Notes under the pieces: model-generated | What the model was told of the DNA's origin: nothing | The model's input: the letters and a program-made list of their open reading frames with translations, nothing else | Databases searched by the model: none | Origin: Glaciozyma antarctica PI12 | Lineage: Eukaryota > Basidiomycota > Microbotryomycetes > Kriegeriales > Camptobasidiaceae | Assembly (NCBI GenBank): GCA_002917775.1 | Contig: KZ627158.1 | Location: 82,420-115,665, forward strand | DNA: 33,246 nt | Direction: 5' to 3' | Part shown: in pieces, positions 23,462 to 33,246 of the stretch | Position numbering within the stretch: the stretch's first letter is position 1 | Layout: the number at the start of each line of letters is the position of its first letter | Position numbers and translations under genes: made by a program

Positions 23462-23741
23462 CTTTGGAGGAGGTGGAGGGTGGGTTGAGCGCGAGGAGCT
23501 GAGGGAGCTGGAGAGCTGAGTCGCGTCGAGGGGGACGCTGGAGGCAGAGTGAGAAGCTGCAGCGATGGCGCGGGCGGTCTCATAAGATACTCACTTCGTT
23601 TCCTGGACTAGTACGAGAGACGAGCAGGCCTGGGCGTTGAGGGAAGGAGGCAAGAGAGGAACGTCGCGTCGAGTCGACTTGTCGAGACTCGGCGGGCAGC
23701 TCTCCCTCCTCCCACACGCTCCCGACACTCGCACCTGCAGC
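23462..23741. promoter_or_regulatory. Divergent promoter region, Cys-rich gene / ERCC1
   Basis: 280 bp between the two starts. On the minus strand a GTGAGT near 23592 and a pyrimidine-AG border further down suggest an intron in the leader of the Cys-rich gene. No other element recognised. Confidence 0.35.
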
Positions 23742-24977
23742 ATGCCAGGCCCTGCTGGAAGCTCAGGAAGCCAATCCACCAGCGGTTTCGCCTCCGCCAG
23801 CTCCGTCCTCGCCAACTCTCAGGGTGCCTCCACCTCCGGCGCGGCCTTCTCCTCCGACCCTCCTCGTCTCAACCTTCCCATCGTACGAACCGGCTCTAAC
23901 AATGCGGTCGCTGGACCGAGCAACGCAGGCGCGAGCGCAGCGGCCAAGGGGAAGGCGCCTGTTCGAGCTGGGAGCGGAGGGGCGGGAGGGGCGGCGAGTG
24001 GGGGCGGGGCTGTCGCAGGAGGAGCAGCGCGGCTAGTGAATGTGGGAGGAGTTGCTGCTGGACCAGGAGGAGTCGTGCGGAGACCTACGCTGAACGCGAT
24101 CGTCGTCAACACCTGCCAGGTGAGTCGGGGAGTTGGTGCGGGGAGGAGCGAGCTGATGGGCGTTGGTGCGAACGCAGAAGGGGAACCCGATCATTGCGCA
24201 TATCCGTAATGTTACGTGGGAGTACGGCGACATCGTCCCAGACTACCAGGTCGGAGCGACGACCGGCTTGCTCTTCCTCAGGTGCGTCTTTCCCTCTCCC
24301 TCTCCCGCGCCAGCCCACTTGCTAACCCCGCTCTCCCAGCTTGCGCTATCACCTTCTCCATCCCGAGTACATCCACAACCGTATCGAGAAGCTCGGCCAG
24401 ACGTACTCGCTCCGCCTCATGCTCGTCATGTGCGACGTCGACAACTACACAGCGGCGATGCGCGAGCTCACGAAAGTCTGCATCGTAAACGGCTACACGA
24501 TGATAGTCTGCTGGACGTGCGTGCTCTCTCATTTCCCTCTCTTTCCTCCACTGACCATTCCTCGCAGCGCACAAGAAGCAGGTCGGTACCTCGAGCTCTA
24601 CAAGTCGTTCGAACGCAAGCCGCCAGACATGATCAAGGAACGCGTCGAGAAAGACTACATGTCGCACCTCACCGCCGCCCTGACCAGCGTCCGAGGCGTC
24701 AACAAGACGGACGTGACGACTCTCGCTTCCAATTTCGGCGTGCGTGCCCTCCGCCTCCTCTCGCTTCGACGTACCTGAGTTGCCCTCTCTCTCGCAGTCG
24801 TTCAAAAAGATCGTAACGGCGACGCCTGAATCTCTTGGAGTCTGTCCTGGACTCGGGGAGAAGAAGGTCAAGCGGTTGCGAGACGCGTGCACGGGGAATT
24901 TCGTCTTGCGGTCGAAGCAGAAGAAGAAGAGGAGCATGGCGGAGGAGATGGGGGAGAAGGGGAATGCGCTCAACTAG
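23742..24977 (+). CDS. RAD10: ERCC1/Rad10, non-catalytic subunit of the XPF-ERCC1 nuclease
   Basis: Exons: 23742-24119, 24178-24281, 24340-24516, 24568-24739, 24798-24977; 336 residues, intact. With XPF/Rad1 it cuts the 5' side of bulky lesions in nucleotide excision repair and trims ends in single-strand annealing and crosslink repair. The first 125 residues are low-complexity Gly/Ala/Ser. The nuclease-like central domain begins at QKGNPIIAHIRNVTWEYGD and includes SLRYHLLHPEYIHNRIEKLG, VCIVNGYTMIVCW and AQEAGRYLELYKSFERKPPD. A tandem helix-hairpin-helix follows (VRGVNKTDVTTLASNFGSFK, LGVCPGLGEKKVKRLRDA) for XPF pairing and DNA binding. The Lys-rich tail (SKQKKKRS) may be a nuclear signal. 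Converges on the protease gene, 201 bp apart. Confidence 0.95.
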
Positions 24978-25178
24978 TACTTTTTTCATGGAAGTACTTT
25001 TTCGTGGAATCGCTCTCGGCCCTTTGCTCGTTTGAGTTCTGAGACGACGTTGTTGGAACATTGCTATGCTACACGGGTTTCGAGTGGCGCTAGGGTATCG
25101 CGGCGCTGGCAACGGTGATGCTAGTAGTGTGCAAGTATAAACAGGTGGGAGAGCCGAAAAAGCGAAGGAGGGGGCAGT

Positions 25179-27194
25179 CTATGCGAGCCTGGAGAAGCCG
25201 ACGGCGTTGCGAGTAAAGTCGAAAGTGGAGTAGACGTTCTCGAGGAACCTGTAAGGATGAACTGGTCAGCAAGAGCACGAGAGAAGAACCTGGAGAGCGC
25301 GACGTACGATCCTCCGACGATCCAGCCTGCAACTCCGATGTCTGCGCCGACGATGGCGCCAACGCAGCGAGTCGAGCCGGTGGCGACGCGACCGAGGTTG
25401 AGGCTGCCGCTCGGGATGTTCCACTTTTGATTGCTCGTTCCGAACGAGAGGGATACGAACGAGATGGAGAGGCGCAGCTGGAGAGGAACAAAGTTAGCGA
25501 CTTGAGAAGTGCGAGAAGAGCGAGGGATGGACGCACTCGAAGGTGTAGTAACCGCTTCCGTAGACTGCGCTGTTGGGAACAGCAGCCCAGAAGTTGGCAG
25601 CGTCGACGGTAGGAGCCTGCGAAAAGCAACGAGAGAATCAGTACGAGCCACGAGCGACGGAGAAAAAAGTGGAACGCACGACGACGACGCTCGTTCCAGT
25701 GTCGATGATGGCGCAGAAAGTTCCAACGGCAGCGACGCGCTGACCAGCAACGTTGGCATTGCCAGGAATGACCCAGTACGACTGCGAGCTGACGGGGTAC
25801 CAGATGGTCGTTCCTGCGACGAAGAGAGCGGCGTTCATTCCGCCTAGGTAGAGCTCCGATCCGAGCGAGGCGAGCTTGAAGGAGAACTGGGAGGCGGCGA
25901 CCTTGGCTTGCGTCATGAGCTGGAGAGGAGGGTGTTAGTCGAATGCTAGGAGAAAGAGGGGAAGGAGACGTACGGTGCGGAAGAAGGGAGGCGAGTTCAT
26001 CTGCGAGATGGACTGGTATCCCATGCCCATCAAGCCGTCCATGGGGTCGTCCTCCCAGTCGGCGGAGAGAGATTCGGCGGCTCCCAGACTCTGAGCAACA
26101 GCAGTGATGCCGGCGACTGCGAAGTTCGTTAGCTCAAAATCTTGCGAACGCGAAAGGAGAGAGCTCACCAGTGACAGTGTCGGTCCAGACGCTGCCGGAA
26201 GTCGTGCTTCCGTCGCCGTACTGGATGCTGAGCTTCTTGGAGGGGACGAAGGCGGAGGTCGAAGAGAGGGAGGGGTTGTACTTGGAGTGCGTGTTGCAGG
26301 CGGCCGAGGTGCAGTTGACGGAAGGGATCCAGAGGTCGGCGGAGCTGCGAAGTAGTTGGGATGAGCAACTTGCGGCAGAACTGAGAGAAATCGGACGCAC
26401 CCAGTGTCGAAGTCGATGATGTAGGGAACAGGAGGCGTGCCGATAGTGATCTTTCCAGCCCAGACTGCGAAGAGGAAGAGGGTCAGCTTCGCGTCTCCAT
26501 CTCGAACCCGAAGTCGAACTCACGCATCCCGTTGCTGTACTCCGTCAACGCGGCCCCACCAACCTTCGCCGTCGCCTTGGGGTTTGCGATGTACTTGGGG
26601 TTCTTCACCGCCCTAGGCTCCAAATCGAGCGCAACGCGCTTCCCAGTCCCCTTCGCTGCAGGCGCACTCGCCTTCTCCGCACCTTGGAGCTTCTTCCCTC
26701 CTCGAACTCCCGCATTCCCGCTGAAGACGCGATTGTTGGTGATGGCGTCGCGCTTGAGGAGCGCAAGATCGTCGTCGATAGACTCGGGAACGACCTCGGA
26801 GATGGGGGAGAGGAAGTCGTCGTCGTCGGTTGCGAAAGTAGGGAGGGAGAGGTCGATGGGGAGGTCGGGGGCGTCGGGGGAAGGAAGGTCGGAGGAGGAG
26901 GCGAGGTTGCGTTTGAGAGACCTGGCCGAACGCTGGTACTTCGTTTGAGCTCGAGCGAGGTGGGCCTGCGAGAGAACGTTAGCTAGCGAAGGAGGAAGGA
27001 GCGGATAGGGGGCGTACGGCAGTTTTAGCCCAGTCGAGAGTTCCATCGGGGAGCTTGAGGTCGCCGGTGGCTCGACGAGCGAGAGGAATACGCTGAGTTC
27101 CTGAGCTTGAGGCTTCGGGTTCCTGGCGGGCGGTGGGAACAGCGGAGGAGAGGGTGGCAGCTACGAGCGCGGTGGTGATCCAAGAGGTAAGCAT
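25179..27194 (-). CDS. Secreted pepsin-type aspartic protease (A1 family)
   Basis: Exons on the minus strand: 27194-27018, 26965-26524, 26464-26401, 26344-26169, 26116-25974, 25919-25680, 25616-25537, 25477-25308, 25248-25179; about 520 residues. The signal peptide (MLTSWITTALVAATLSSAVP) is followed by a long propeptide of about 200 residues. The mature enzyme has both catalytic motifs, DFDTGSADLWIPS and IIDTGTSVVV, the flap YGDGSTTSG and the typical C-terminus GSFLENVYSTFDFTRNAVGF. It cleaves proteins at acid pH outside the cell or in the vacuole. At the start of exon 8 (about 25465-25477) the frame slips by one base: FDCAS is in one frame and ISFVSLSFGTSNQKW in the next. With all else conserved an assembly error is more likely than decay. 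Nearby unannotated sequence upstream would hold its promoter. Confidence 0.88.
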
Positions 27195-28209
27195 GGTGAG
27201 GGTTAGGGGCAGGAGAGTGCAAGGAGGAAAGTAACTGGTGAAGGAGGCAAGAGTGTTGGGCGACTGGAAGGTGTGGATCTAGTTAGTGTGAGGAGGGGGA
27301 AGCTGGGGAAGGGGATAGAGCAACGACGAGGGACTGGAGAGATGTTGAACGACTCGGGGGCGCAGAGACGTGGGAGAAAAAAACCTGAGGCGTGGGTGGA
27401 GCTTGAAGAGAAGAAGAGCAGAGCGAGGGCAAGCTTTTAGCGAGGGCGAGGGCATCAAGCAAGGTTGAAGCGAAGCGCAATCTAGCCACCCACCAGCCGA
27501 CTCGCGCGTGGGCCGACTGGGGTCAGTCTGGCTACTGCGCCTCGCAATGAAGGAACGTTGCCGAAGAACGCTCCACCAATTGTCCGAAAGAGGTAGCGAG
27601 GAATTAGGCCGAGAAGGAGAAGATGGCGGGTCAGACAACCCCTCGGCCGATTTGGGCGAAATGCGGGATACGACAGGATCGCCCCCTTTGTCGGCGGAGG
27701 ATTGAGTTTGCTGCTCCTCCCTCGGCCTCAAGACTTGAACACTTGAAGCTGGAAGAGAAGAAGAGGAGAGAGAGACCAGGCTGGCCCACTTTTCTTGACC
27801 GAAGCGGAGGCCGGCGGGGGTGGCCAGTGGGCGATTCTGCTTCCGGAGGTACTTCTTTCTCAACGTCGTAGACAACCTCGTTCCTGAATACGCTTGCTGG
27901 GATACATTCAAATGCGTCCAAGCACTCCCTAACGACATGCGAGAGGCCGTAGTGCGACTCCGCGCCAGGCTCAGCTCAGCTCGTCACTCAACCCGCCTCC
28001 TCTGAATCAGGCACCCAGAGAGTAGCGAACTAATGACGGGTGCGCGCTGCCCAGGGAGCGACACGTAAACCACTAAGTTGAGTACTGAGCTCACTGTCTG
28101 ACTTGCGACTTCATTTTGCCAGCCCTCCTCTCAGACTTTTGTAGTCAAGGATGACGGGGCGCAAAGGAGACCGTACGATGCTTACCCCGCTGGGTAAGGC
28201 TTCCCGCAC
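27195..28209. other. Intergenic, protease promoter side
   Basis: About 1 kb upstream of the protease with no supported gene. The long antisense frame at 27279-27938 has no motif and lies across the protease promoter. No RNA gene or repeat recognised. Confidence 0.45.
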
Positions 28210-28899
28210 CTAGTCTTCCCTTCCAGAATGCCGGGAATCGAGAGAATCAGCGTCGGGTAGGTGTACGGGGCGGCGAGGAGGAGAGGCCGGGGTTCGGGCA
28301 GCGAGGTTGTCGCAGCGTCGTCGTTCTCGCTCGTTTCGATGGCTGGGGCCAGCTGCTGCTGAGAGCCGGTTCTCCCTTTGTGAGTACGACGTACTAGCAT
28401 CATTCTGCATCGAGGTAGCGAGAGCAGCGAGACGAAGACAAGCGTTTGGCGTTCCGCACGCACCTCGCGTATTCTCTTTTGTACTTACTTTCCCTGCAAT
28501 ATGCCTTGTAACAATATGCCTTCTAAGGCAGTCCTTCCCAACGCTTCGGATCCCCTGGCACTCCCTCGTGACACAAGCTGGGACTCTGCGGAGCCAGTCT
28601 GCCTGCAAGAACCAACGAGATCCGGAATTCCGAGAGACACCATCTCGCTTCTGGGGCGGCTCAACAGGCGTCTGCATCGCTACGAAGCAGCACAAAGGCG
28701 ACCGCTTCTCTCCTGCATTAGGCTCAGAGAGAAAGATGCGTCCGGACGCACACGAAAGGACCAGTGGGTCTCCCCCCCCCCCCACTAGTCGAAGAGCAGG
28801 TCGAGACTCGAAGAAAGAAGCGTTTTGGGGTCTCGGCCGCGAGTGTGCGGGGTGGAGAGCGTGCGCTAGTTGGGAACGAAGGCGCGGACGAGGAACCAA
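28210..28899 (-). CDS. Possible small C2H2 zinc-finger protein, 5' end uncertain
   Basis: A tentative model: exon 28899-28489, intron with a perfect GTAAGT donor and ATGCAG acceptor (28488-28405), exon 28404-28210. The first exon ends in CVTRECQGIRSVGKDCLRRH followed by IVTRH, a C-x4-C-x13-H-x4-H pattern close to a classical C2H2 finger with the GKD.LRRHI.TRH style of fungal regulators. The second exon is Arg/Ser-rich and ends in a stop without further domains. The first part of exon 1 has no recognisable content and the true start may be spliced on from elsewhere. It could be a transcription factor; equally a chance pattern. Confidence 0.35.
   Translation of the reverse strand: MVPRPRLRSQLAHALHPAHSRPRPQNASFFESRPALRLVGGGGDPLVLSCASGRIFLSEPNAGEKRSPLCCFVAMQTPVEPPQKRDGVSRNSGSRWFLQADWLRRVPACVTRECQGIRSVGKDCLRRHIVTRHIAGKVSTKENTRGACGTPNACLRLAALATSMQNDASTSYSQRENRLSAAAGPSHRNERERRRCDNLAARTPASPPRRPVHLPDADSLDSRHSGRED
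28772..28783 (+). repeat. C(12) homopolymer run
   Basis: Twelve consecutive C residues lie inside the uncertain first exon of the possible C2H2 gene. Such a run is prone to length errors in sequencing, which adds doubt to the reading frame there. Confidence 0.9.
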
Positions 28900-29184
28900 G
28901 GCGCGGATGGGGGAGTTGCGTGAACGTCTCGATGGAGACGAATTGCGAAAGTCGCGGCGGGGAGCGGGAGCGGATCGAGAGCAGAGCGTGGCGCAGAGAC
29001 TTGCTGGGGATCACGAGCCGCCGTAGCAAGTGTCAGTATCGAAGATTCAGAGGAGAGGAGACGGGTCAGGGAGCGAGCGAGACGAGAGAGAAGAGTGAAC
29101 CCGCACCACGACGCAGTCCCTTCGCAACGCACTCGCACCATCGCACCACCGCTCCTGGAATCCAACGCTCCATTCCCTCGCGTA

Positions 29185-30275
29185 CTATGTAACCTTGATC
29201 AACAAGAAAATCACCACCCACGCCGCTCCCACCACCGCCACCATCCCAATAACCATACACGTCGTCCCCTTCTGCCCCCTCCCATACCCTCCCAACCTCC
29301 CTCCCTCCTTCTTCATCCTCCCCAGATTCCCCTCGAGCTTCCCCTGAGCACTTTCGACGACTTCCCGATCCGCGGTGAGGGAGGAGGAGAGGGAGAGGGA
29401 GTTGAGGCGGAGTTGGGAGGACATGGTGGTGAGTTGAGTGAGGAGGGAGGATTGGAGAGAGGCGTGGTGGTCTAGGAGGTGGGAGCCTGGGGCTGAGGGA
29501 GCGTCTGGTATGGGGCTGGAGAGGTCGGACGTGGACGTGGAGGGGTCGGGTCGGAGGAAGGAGGCGGAGCTGGAGGGGAGGAGCGAGTCGGAGGGCCCAC
29601 GTTGGCGGAGGGAGGAAGGGGGGATGGGGAGGAGAATCGAGGGGAGGGGAGTGGAGGCTAGTGGAGGGGAGGAGGTGGGGAGGAGGGAGGAGAGGGGTTC
29701 GTCGTCGCGCTCTGCCGGTGGTGGGGTTGGGAGAGCAGGTGGTGGTGGGAGGGTCGGAGGGGAGGGGATGGGAAGCGATTGGAGTGGCTTAGTGTAGGTG
29801 GGCTTGTTCTGCAGAGGACTGAGTTAGCTGTGCAAGGGGAGCTCGGGCTGGGGGACGCACCACGGGCGCCGAGAGGAGAGCAGCAGAGACGGCTTGCAGG
29901 CGGTTCTGGAGATCGAGCAGGGAGTTGCGCTGGACCACAGTAGATCGGCTGAGTCTCCTGGTTAGCTCATGCCAGGTCGCACTGAAGCTCCAGGAGAGGA
30001 GACTGACCTCGTTGACGCCGTGGCTGGTTCGTCCACCGATTTGAGCAGGGATTCGACATGCTTGACCGTCTGCGTGCGTGTAGCCCTGGTCAGCTTAGAC
30101 TATAAAGTATCCCAGGGCAGCAGCTCACGGTGAGTAGCTTGAGGTGATCCAAGTAAGCTCGCCCCTCGCTGGTGTTGTTCGAGTCGGCGAGGTGTTGCTG
30201 CTGTCCTGACTGAGTAGCGAGTTCGAGTGACTTAACCAGTCGAATGGCTGTAATCTTGCACCGCTTAGAGTCCAT
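29185..30275 (-). CDS. USE1: Use1-type SNARE (ER-Golgi retrograde traffic)
   Basis: Exons on the minus strand: 30275-30129, 30069-30008, 29948-29861, 29808-29185; 306 residues. Use1 is the Qc-type SNARE of the ER complex with Sec20 and Ufe1/syntaxin 18, receiving COPI vesicles from the Golgi. The N-terminal part is helical (CKITAIRLVKSLELATQSG), the middle Pro/Ser-rich, and the C-terminal third is a SNARE-like helix (LTADREVVESAQGKLEGNLG) followed by a tail anchor (CMVIGMVAVVGAAWVVIFLL) and only three more residues, the usual tail-anchored layout. An in-frame ATG at 30365 would add 30 residues. The assignment rests on layout and general similarity more than on a unique motif. Shares 240 bp of divergent promoter with U2AF35. 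Confidence 0.7.
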
Positions 30276-30515
30276 CCGAGCGTTATCGTCGTTCAGGTCG
30301 AGTAGGACGAGGAAGATAACATCGCGGCGCCCATGCTCGTCGTCCCTTCTCCTCCTCCACCGCACCCCCGACTCAGCCTACAGCGACAACTCAGAGCACT
30401 TCTTCTCCTCTTCTCGGCCCCCTTGTATACGCAGCAGAATCCCTTCCGAACCAGCCCTCTTCCTCCTCCTCCATCCTCTCTCTCAACTTCCTCCCAAGTC
30501 ATCCATCCTCGAACC
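30276..30515. promoter_or_regulatory. Short divergent promoter, Use1 / U2AF35
   Basis: 240 bp between the two start codons; the shortest head-to-head spacer in the window apart from any leader introns. Pyrimidine-rich on the plus strand towards U2AF35. No specific site recognised. Confidence 0.45.
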
Positions 30516-31754
30516 ATGTCGTGAGTCAACTCCTGACGCCATGTAAGGAGGAGCAGCAGCACTAACAGCTTAACACACAGCCACTACAACCAACCTCACG
30601 GCGGAGGAGCCTCCCACCTCGCCGCCATCTGTACGTCCTCCCTCCTCCCCCCGTCTCTCTCTCGACCCCACTAACACGCACACACACAGATGGCTCGGAG
30701 CAAGACAAAGTCAACTGCTCCTTCTACCTCAAAATCGGCGCCTGCCGCCACGGCGAACGCTGCTCGCGCAAGCACATCAAGCCCCAGTTCTCCCAGACGC
30801 TCGTCATTCAGAACATGTACCAGAACCCGGCTCATGCGCCTGGTACTACGAGCAACCCGCATTTGAGGCCTGCTGGAGCGCCGGCGTTGGATCCGAACCC
30901 GGTCAGTAGCTTGAGTGCAGAGGAGCTCAAGGTCTACTTTGATCAGTTCTGTGAGTGCGCGTTTCGTACTTGTTGGGGGGTGAGGGTGGTGCGGAGGGTG
31001 TGGAGGGTGCGGAGGATGGACTGGTGCTGAGGGATGGAGTAGATGCCGTCCTCTGAGAGCGTGCCTGCTGAGCTCCGGTGGAGAAGGCAGGAAGGGCAGG
31101 AACGACTCTCGACAGAACGCTAGCTGACCCACTCCTCGCAGACGAGGACGTCTACTGTGAGCTCGTCAAGCACGGCAACCTTCTCGAAATGCATGTTTGC
31201 GACAACGTCGGCGACCACCTCATCGGGTCCGTCCTCCCACCCTCCCCCTCCTCCCAGCTAACCCTTTTTAAACAGCAACGTCTACGCGCGTTACGAATGG
31301 GAAGAACAAGCCGCCACCGCTGTCGAAGCTCTCAACCACCGCTGGTACGCCGGTACGTACTCTTTTCTCTCGCTCGGAGGAAGGGCGCAGCTGATAATGG
31401 AGTAGGGAGACCCCTTGCGGCGGAGCTTTCGCCCGTGACGGATTTCCGCGAGGCGTGCTGTCGCCAGAATGATCAGGGAGAGTGCAACCGCGGTGGGTTC
31501 TGCAACTTTATGCACCTGCGTCAGCCGAGCAAAGGTGCGTTCCTCTCCTCCTTGTTTCGCGTTTTCGAATCGAGCTGATGAGGCGAGTAGAATTGCGACT
31601 GGAGCTGCAGAGGCAGCAGCGTGTCGAGCGAAAGATGTTCCCTGACCCGAAGGAGGAGGAGAGGAAGAAGGAGTTGGAGATGCTCAATGCGCCGATGGTG
31701 GATGACAGGAGGAGGGGAGGGAGGGAGAGAGAGATGAGTCCTCGGAGGTACTAG
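30516..31754 (+). CDS. U2AF small subunit (U2AF35), 3' splice-site AG recognition
   Basis: Exons: 30516-30520, 30581-30630, 30690-30950, 31142-31226, 31276-31352, 31406-31534, 31591-31754; 256 residues, intact. It pairs with U2AF65 and reads the AG at the 3' splice site. First CCCH zinc finger: CSFYLKIGACRHGERCSRKH; then the U2AF-homology motif with HVCDNVGDHLIGNVYARYEW and HRWYAGRPLAAELSPVTDF; second finger: CCRQNDQGECNRGGFCNFMH. The Ser after the first finger's leading Cys, a hotspot in human U2AF1, is kept. The C-terminal tail is charged but short and lacks the long RS domain of animals. The first coding exon holds just ATGTC. The third intron of the coding region is long (191 nt). Confidence 0.95.
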
Positions 31755-31884
31755 GGATTGGAATTCGAGTGCGTTTGTACGGGGTTGGACTTGGGGAGCG
31801 GAGAGCGGTTGAGCTCGGGGAGCGGAGAGGGATGAATCGAGGCGGTGTGAATCTCGCTACTATTGACCAAACTCTCCACTCCAA

Positions 31885-33017
31885 CTACAGCAACTCCAGC
31901 AACACCCTCGCCCGCTCGCACGCCTCCTGGATCGCCACCACCCCAGCGGAGGCCTCCACGTCCGACCTCGAGACTCTCAGCCGGCGCAGCTGTGGCGCCC
32001 TCGTCGATTTGACGTACGCGAGGGTCTCGGAGGTGTCAACGTGGTATTGTGCGATGTCGAGAGAGTGGAGGAAAGGGGGCAGGTTGGGGAAAAGGGGGAT
32101 GTTTGGGTGGGCGTCGATGAGGACGAGGTGGCGGAGGGAGGTGCAGGCGGCGAGAGGGGCGAGGGTATAGGGAGGTTCGGATCTCCGGATGTAATTACGA
32201 ATGTGCTGGAGGGTGAGGGAGGAAAGTTGGAGGAAGGGGGAGAGGTTGAGGCTGGTGGTGCCGGTGAGTGTGCTGAGGGAGAGGTGCTGGAGCGTAGGGA
32301 ACGAGTGCCGAGTGAGGGCGACGAATTTGGAAATGGATCCGCTGTAGTACTCCAGCGACTTGAGGCGGAAAGTGGGACGCGGGTTGCCGACCAGGACCGT
32401 TTCGTCGAGGACGAGGTGCTCGAGGCTGACCTGATTCTCGAGGAGAGCATTTAGCGGAGAGCCAGCGTGGTCCACGACCTGCAGCTTGAGCGTGCGGAGA
32501 GCAATTCCGATGGCGCACAGCGCGTTTGCGAGCGCCGTCGTTTCGCGCTAGCACGGATTGTAGACGTCGACAGCAGCCAGGAGAGGGCAGAGGCGCGTGA
32601 TCGCCCCGACAAAGGTTGTCGTAAGGCCTATTGCCTCGATAGCGTTGAAGTTCTCGTTGAACCACGCCATCTGAAGACCGCGGACGAAGGAGGCGAGGTG
32701 CGGATAAGTGAAGAGGGATTGGAGAAGCCCCCTCGGCGATACCTCGATAAAGTCCTCCTCGCGCGCGTACTCCGGATTGATAGTGCCCGAATCGAACAAA
32801 AAGAGCGAGTCTCCGTCAGGTCCAAATTCTCGATCCTCGAATCGAATATGGAGCGTCCGGTAGAGAGCCGCTCGAGCGGGATCGAGGAAGGCGCGTGCGA
32901 CGAGGCAGCAAGATCGCAGGTCGTTGTATCGAACCGCGGGGTCGAGCTCGCTGAATTCAACTTCGATTAGGTCGAGATGTGGGAGATGATCTCGGCGGGG
33001 AGGGTCGGGATAGGCAT
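31885..33017 (-). pseudogene. F-box/LRR protein, copy 2, with two lesions
   Basis: The conserved F-box start is the ATG at 33017 (MPIPTLPAEIISH). One base is missing about 40 nt further on (CACATCTCGACC where copy 1 has CACGTCCTCGACC), so the start runs out of frame; the body stays open from about 32980, with LRSCCLVARAFLDPAR, to an in-frame TAG near 32549, where copy 1 has a Tyr codon (NPWY). After it the same frame stays open to the stop at 31885 (SLEHLVLDETVLVGNPRPTF, LRHLVLIDAHPNIPLF). The site that is broken in copy 1 is intact here. The segment after the F-box (LIEVEFSELDPAVRYNDL) differs from copy 1, whereas the centre is nearly identical, so identity is patchy. Probably a young pseudogene, unless assembly errors are responsible. 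Tail to tail with U2AF35, 130 bp apart. Confidence 0.7.
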
Positions 33018-33166
33018 GGTGAGGAGGGGAGGGGAGGGAGCGGGGAGGAGACGACGGGGACGGTCGAGGGAGTGAGGGATGATGGGAAGGTTGATTGCGA
33101 CTGCGACAAAGCCGAATCAGCAAGCTTCCCTCGGCAAGAGCTGAATCTTGGGGAACGAACCAGCAA
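31885..33166 (-). repeat. Right arm of the inverted repeat
   Basis: Reverse-complement partner of positions 12-1303. Beyond about 33166 the two flanks differ, so the repeat ends inside the window on this side. Confidence 0.85.
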
Positions 33167-33246
33167 GAGGGGAGCGGGACTGGGAGAGAGCGAACGTCAG
33201 TGGGGACGCCTGGTGAGAGAGCCGAGGGCGACTCACGAGGTGGAGC

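Noticed and set aside
27279-27938. A 219-residue minus-strand open frame upstream of the protease
   Set aside because: Ser/Pro-rich low complexity, no domain, no convincing splice borders; probably a chance frame in the promoter region.

Overview
The window is nuclear DNA of a fungus, most likely a basidiomycete red yeast of the Pucciniomycotina (Rhodotorula/Rhodosporidium/Sporobolomyces type). This rests on the very high GC, genes packed on both strands with 100-500 bp spacers, 3-15 introns per gene of mostly 46-65 nt, and fungal orthologues throughout. Genus is inference. All gene models below were spliced by eye from GT-AG borders plus conserved protein motifs; exon coordinates are given in each entry.

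Layout, left to right: F-box/LRR copy 1 (+, broken), Dap1-type heme protein (-), muskelin (+), glutamate-cysteine ligase (+), GH13 alpha-amylase (-), two tandem cupredoxin-fold GPI-type wall proteins (+, the second broken), a weak hypothetical gene (+), a Ymc1-type mitochondrial carrier (-), eIF2 beta (+), a beta-helix plus bulb-lectin protein (+), a short Cys/His-rich gene or relic (-), ERCC1/Rad10 (+), a secreted pepsin-type protease (-), a possible C2H2 finger gene (-), the SNARE Use1 (-), U2AF35 (+) and F-box/LRR copy 2 (-, broken). Most of the cargo is ordinary housekeeping, so no operon or pathway cluster is claimed. Many neighbours sit head to head over short shared promoters (Dap1/muskelin 300 bp, Use1/U2AF35 240 bp) or tail to tail (GSH1/amylase 126 bp, ERCC1/protease 201 bp).

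The main structural feature is that the two ends of the window are an inverted repeat of about 1.3 kb carrying near-identical F-box/LRR genes pointing inward, each with different frame damage. Either this is a recent inverted duplication around 30 kb of conserved genes, or the window is a contig that ends in a multicopy gene family.

Other points: a mitochondrial carrier whose ATG is itself split by an intron; a splice-donor style dominated by GTNCGT rather than GTRAGT; a probable GC-AG intron; micro-exons; and single-base frame breaks inside three otherwise conserved genes, which look more like assembly errors than decay. I found no transposon, CRISPR array, rRNA, tRNA or virus-derived element.
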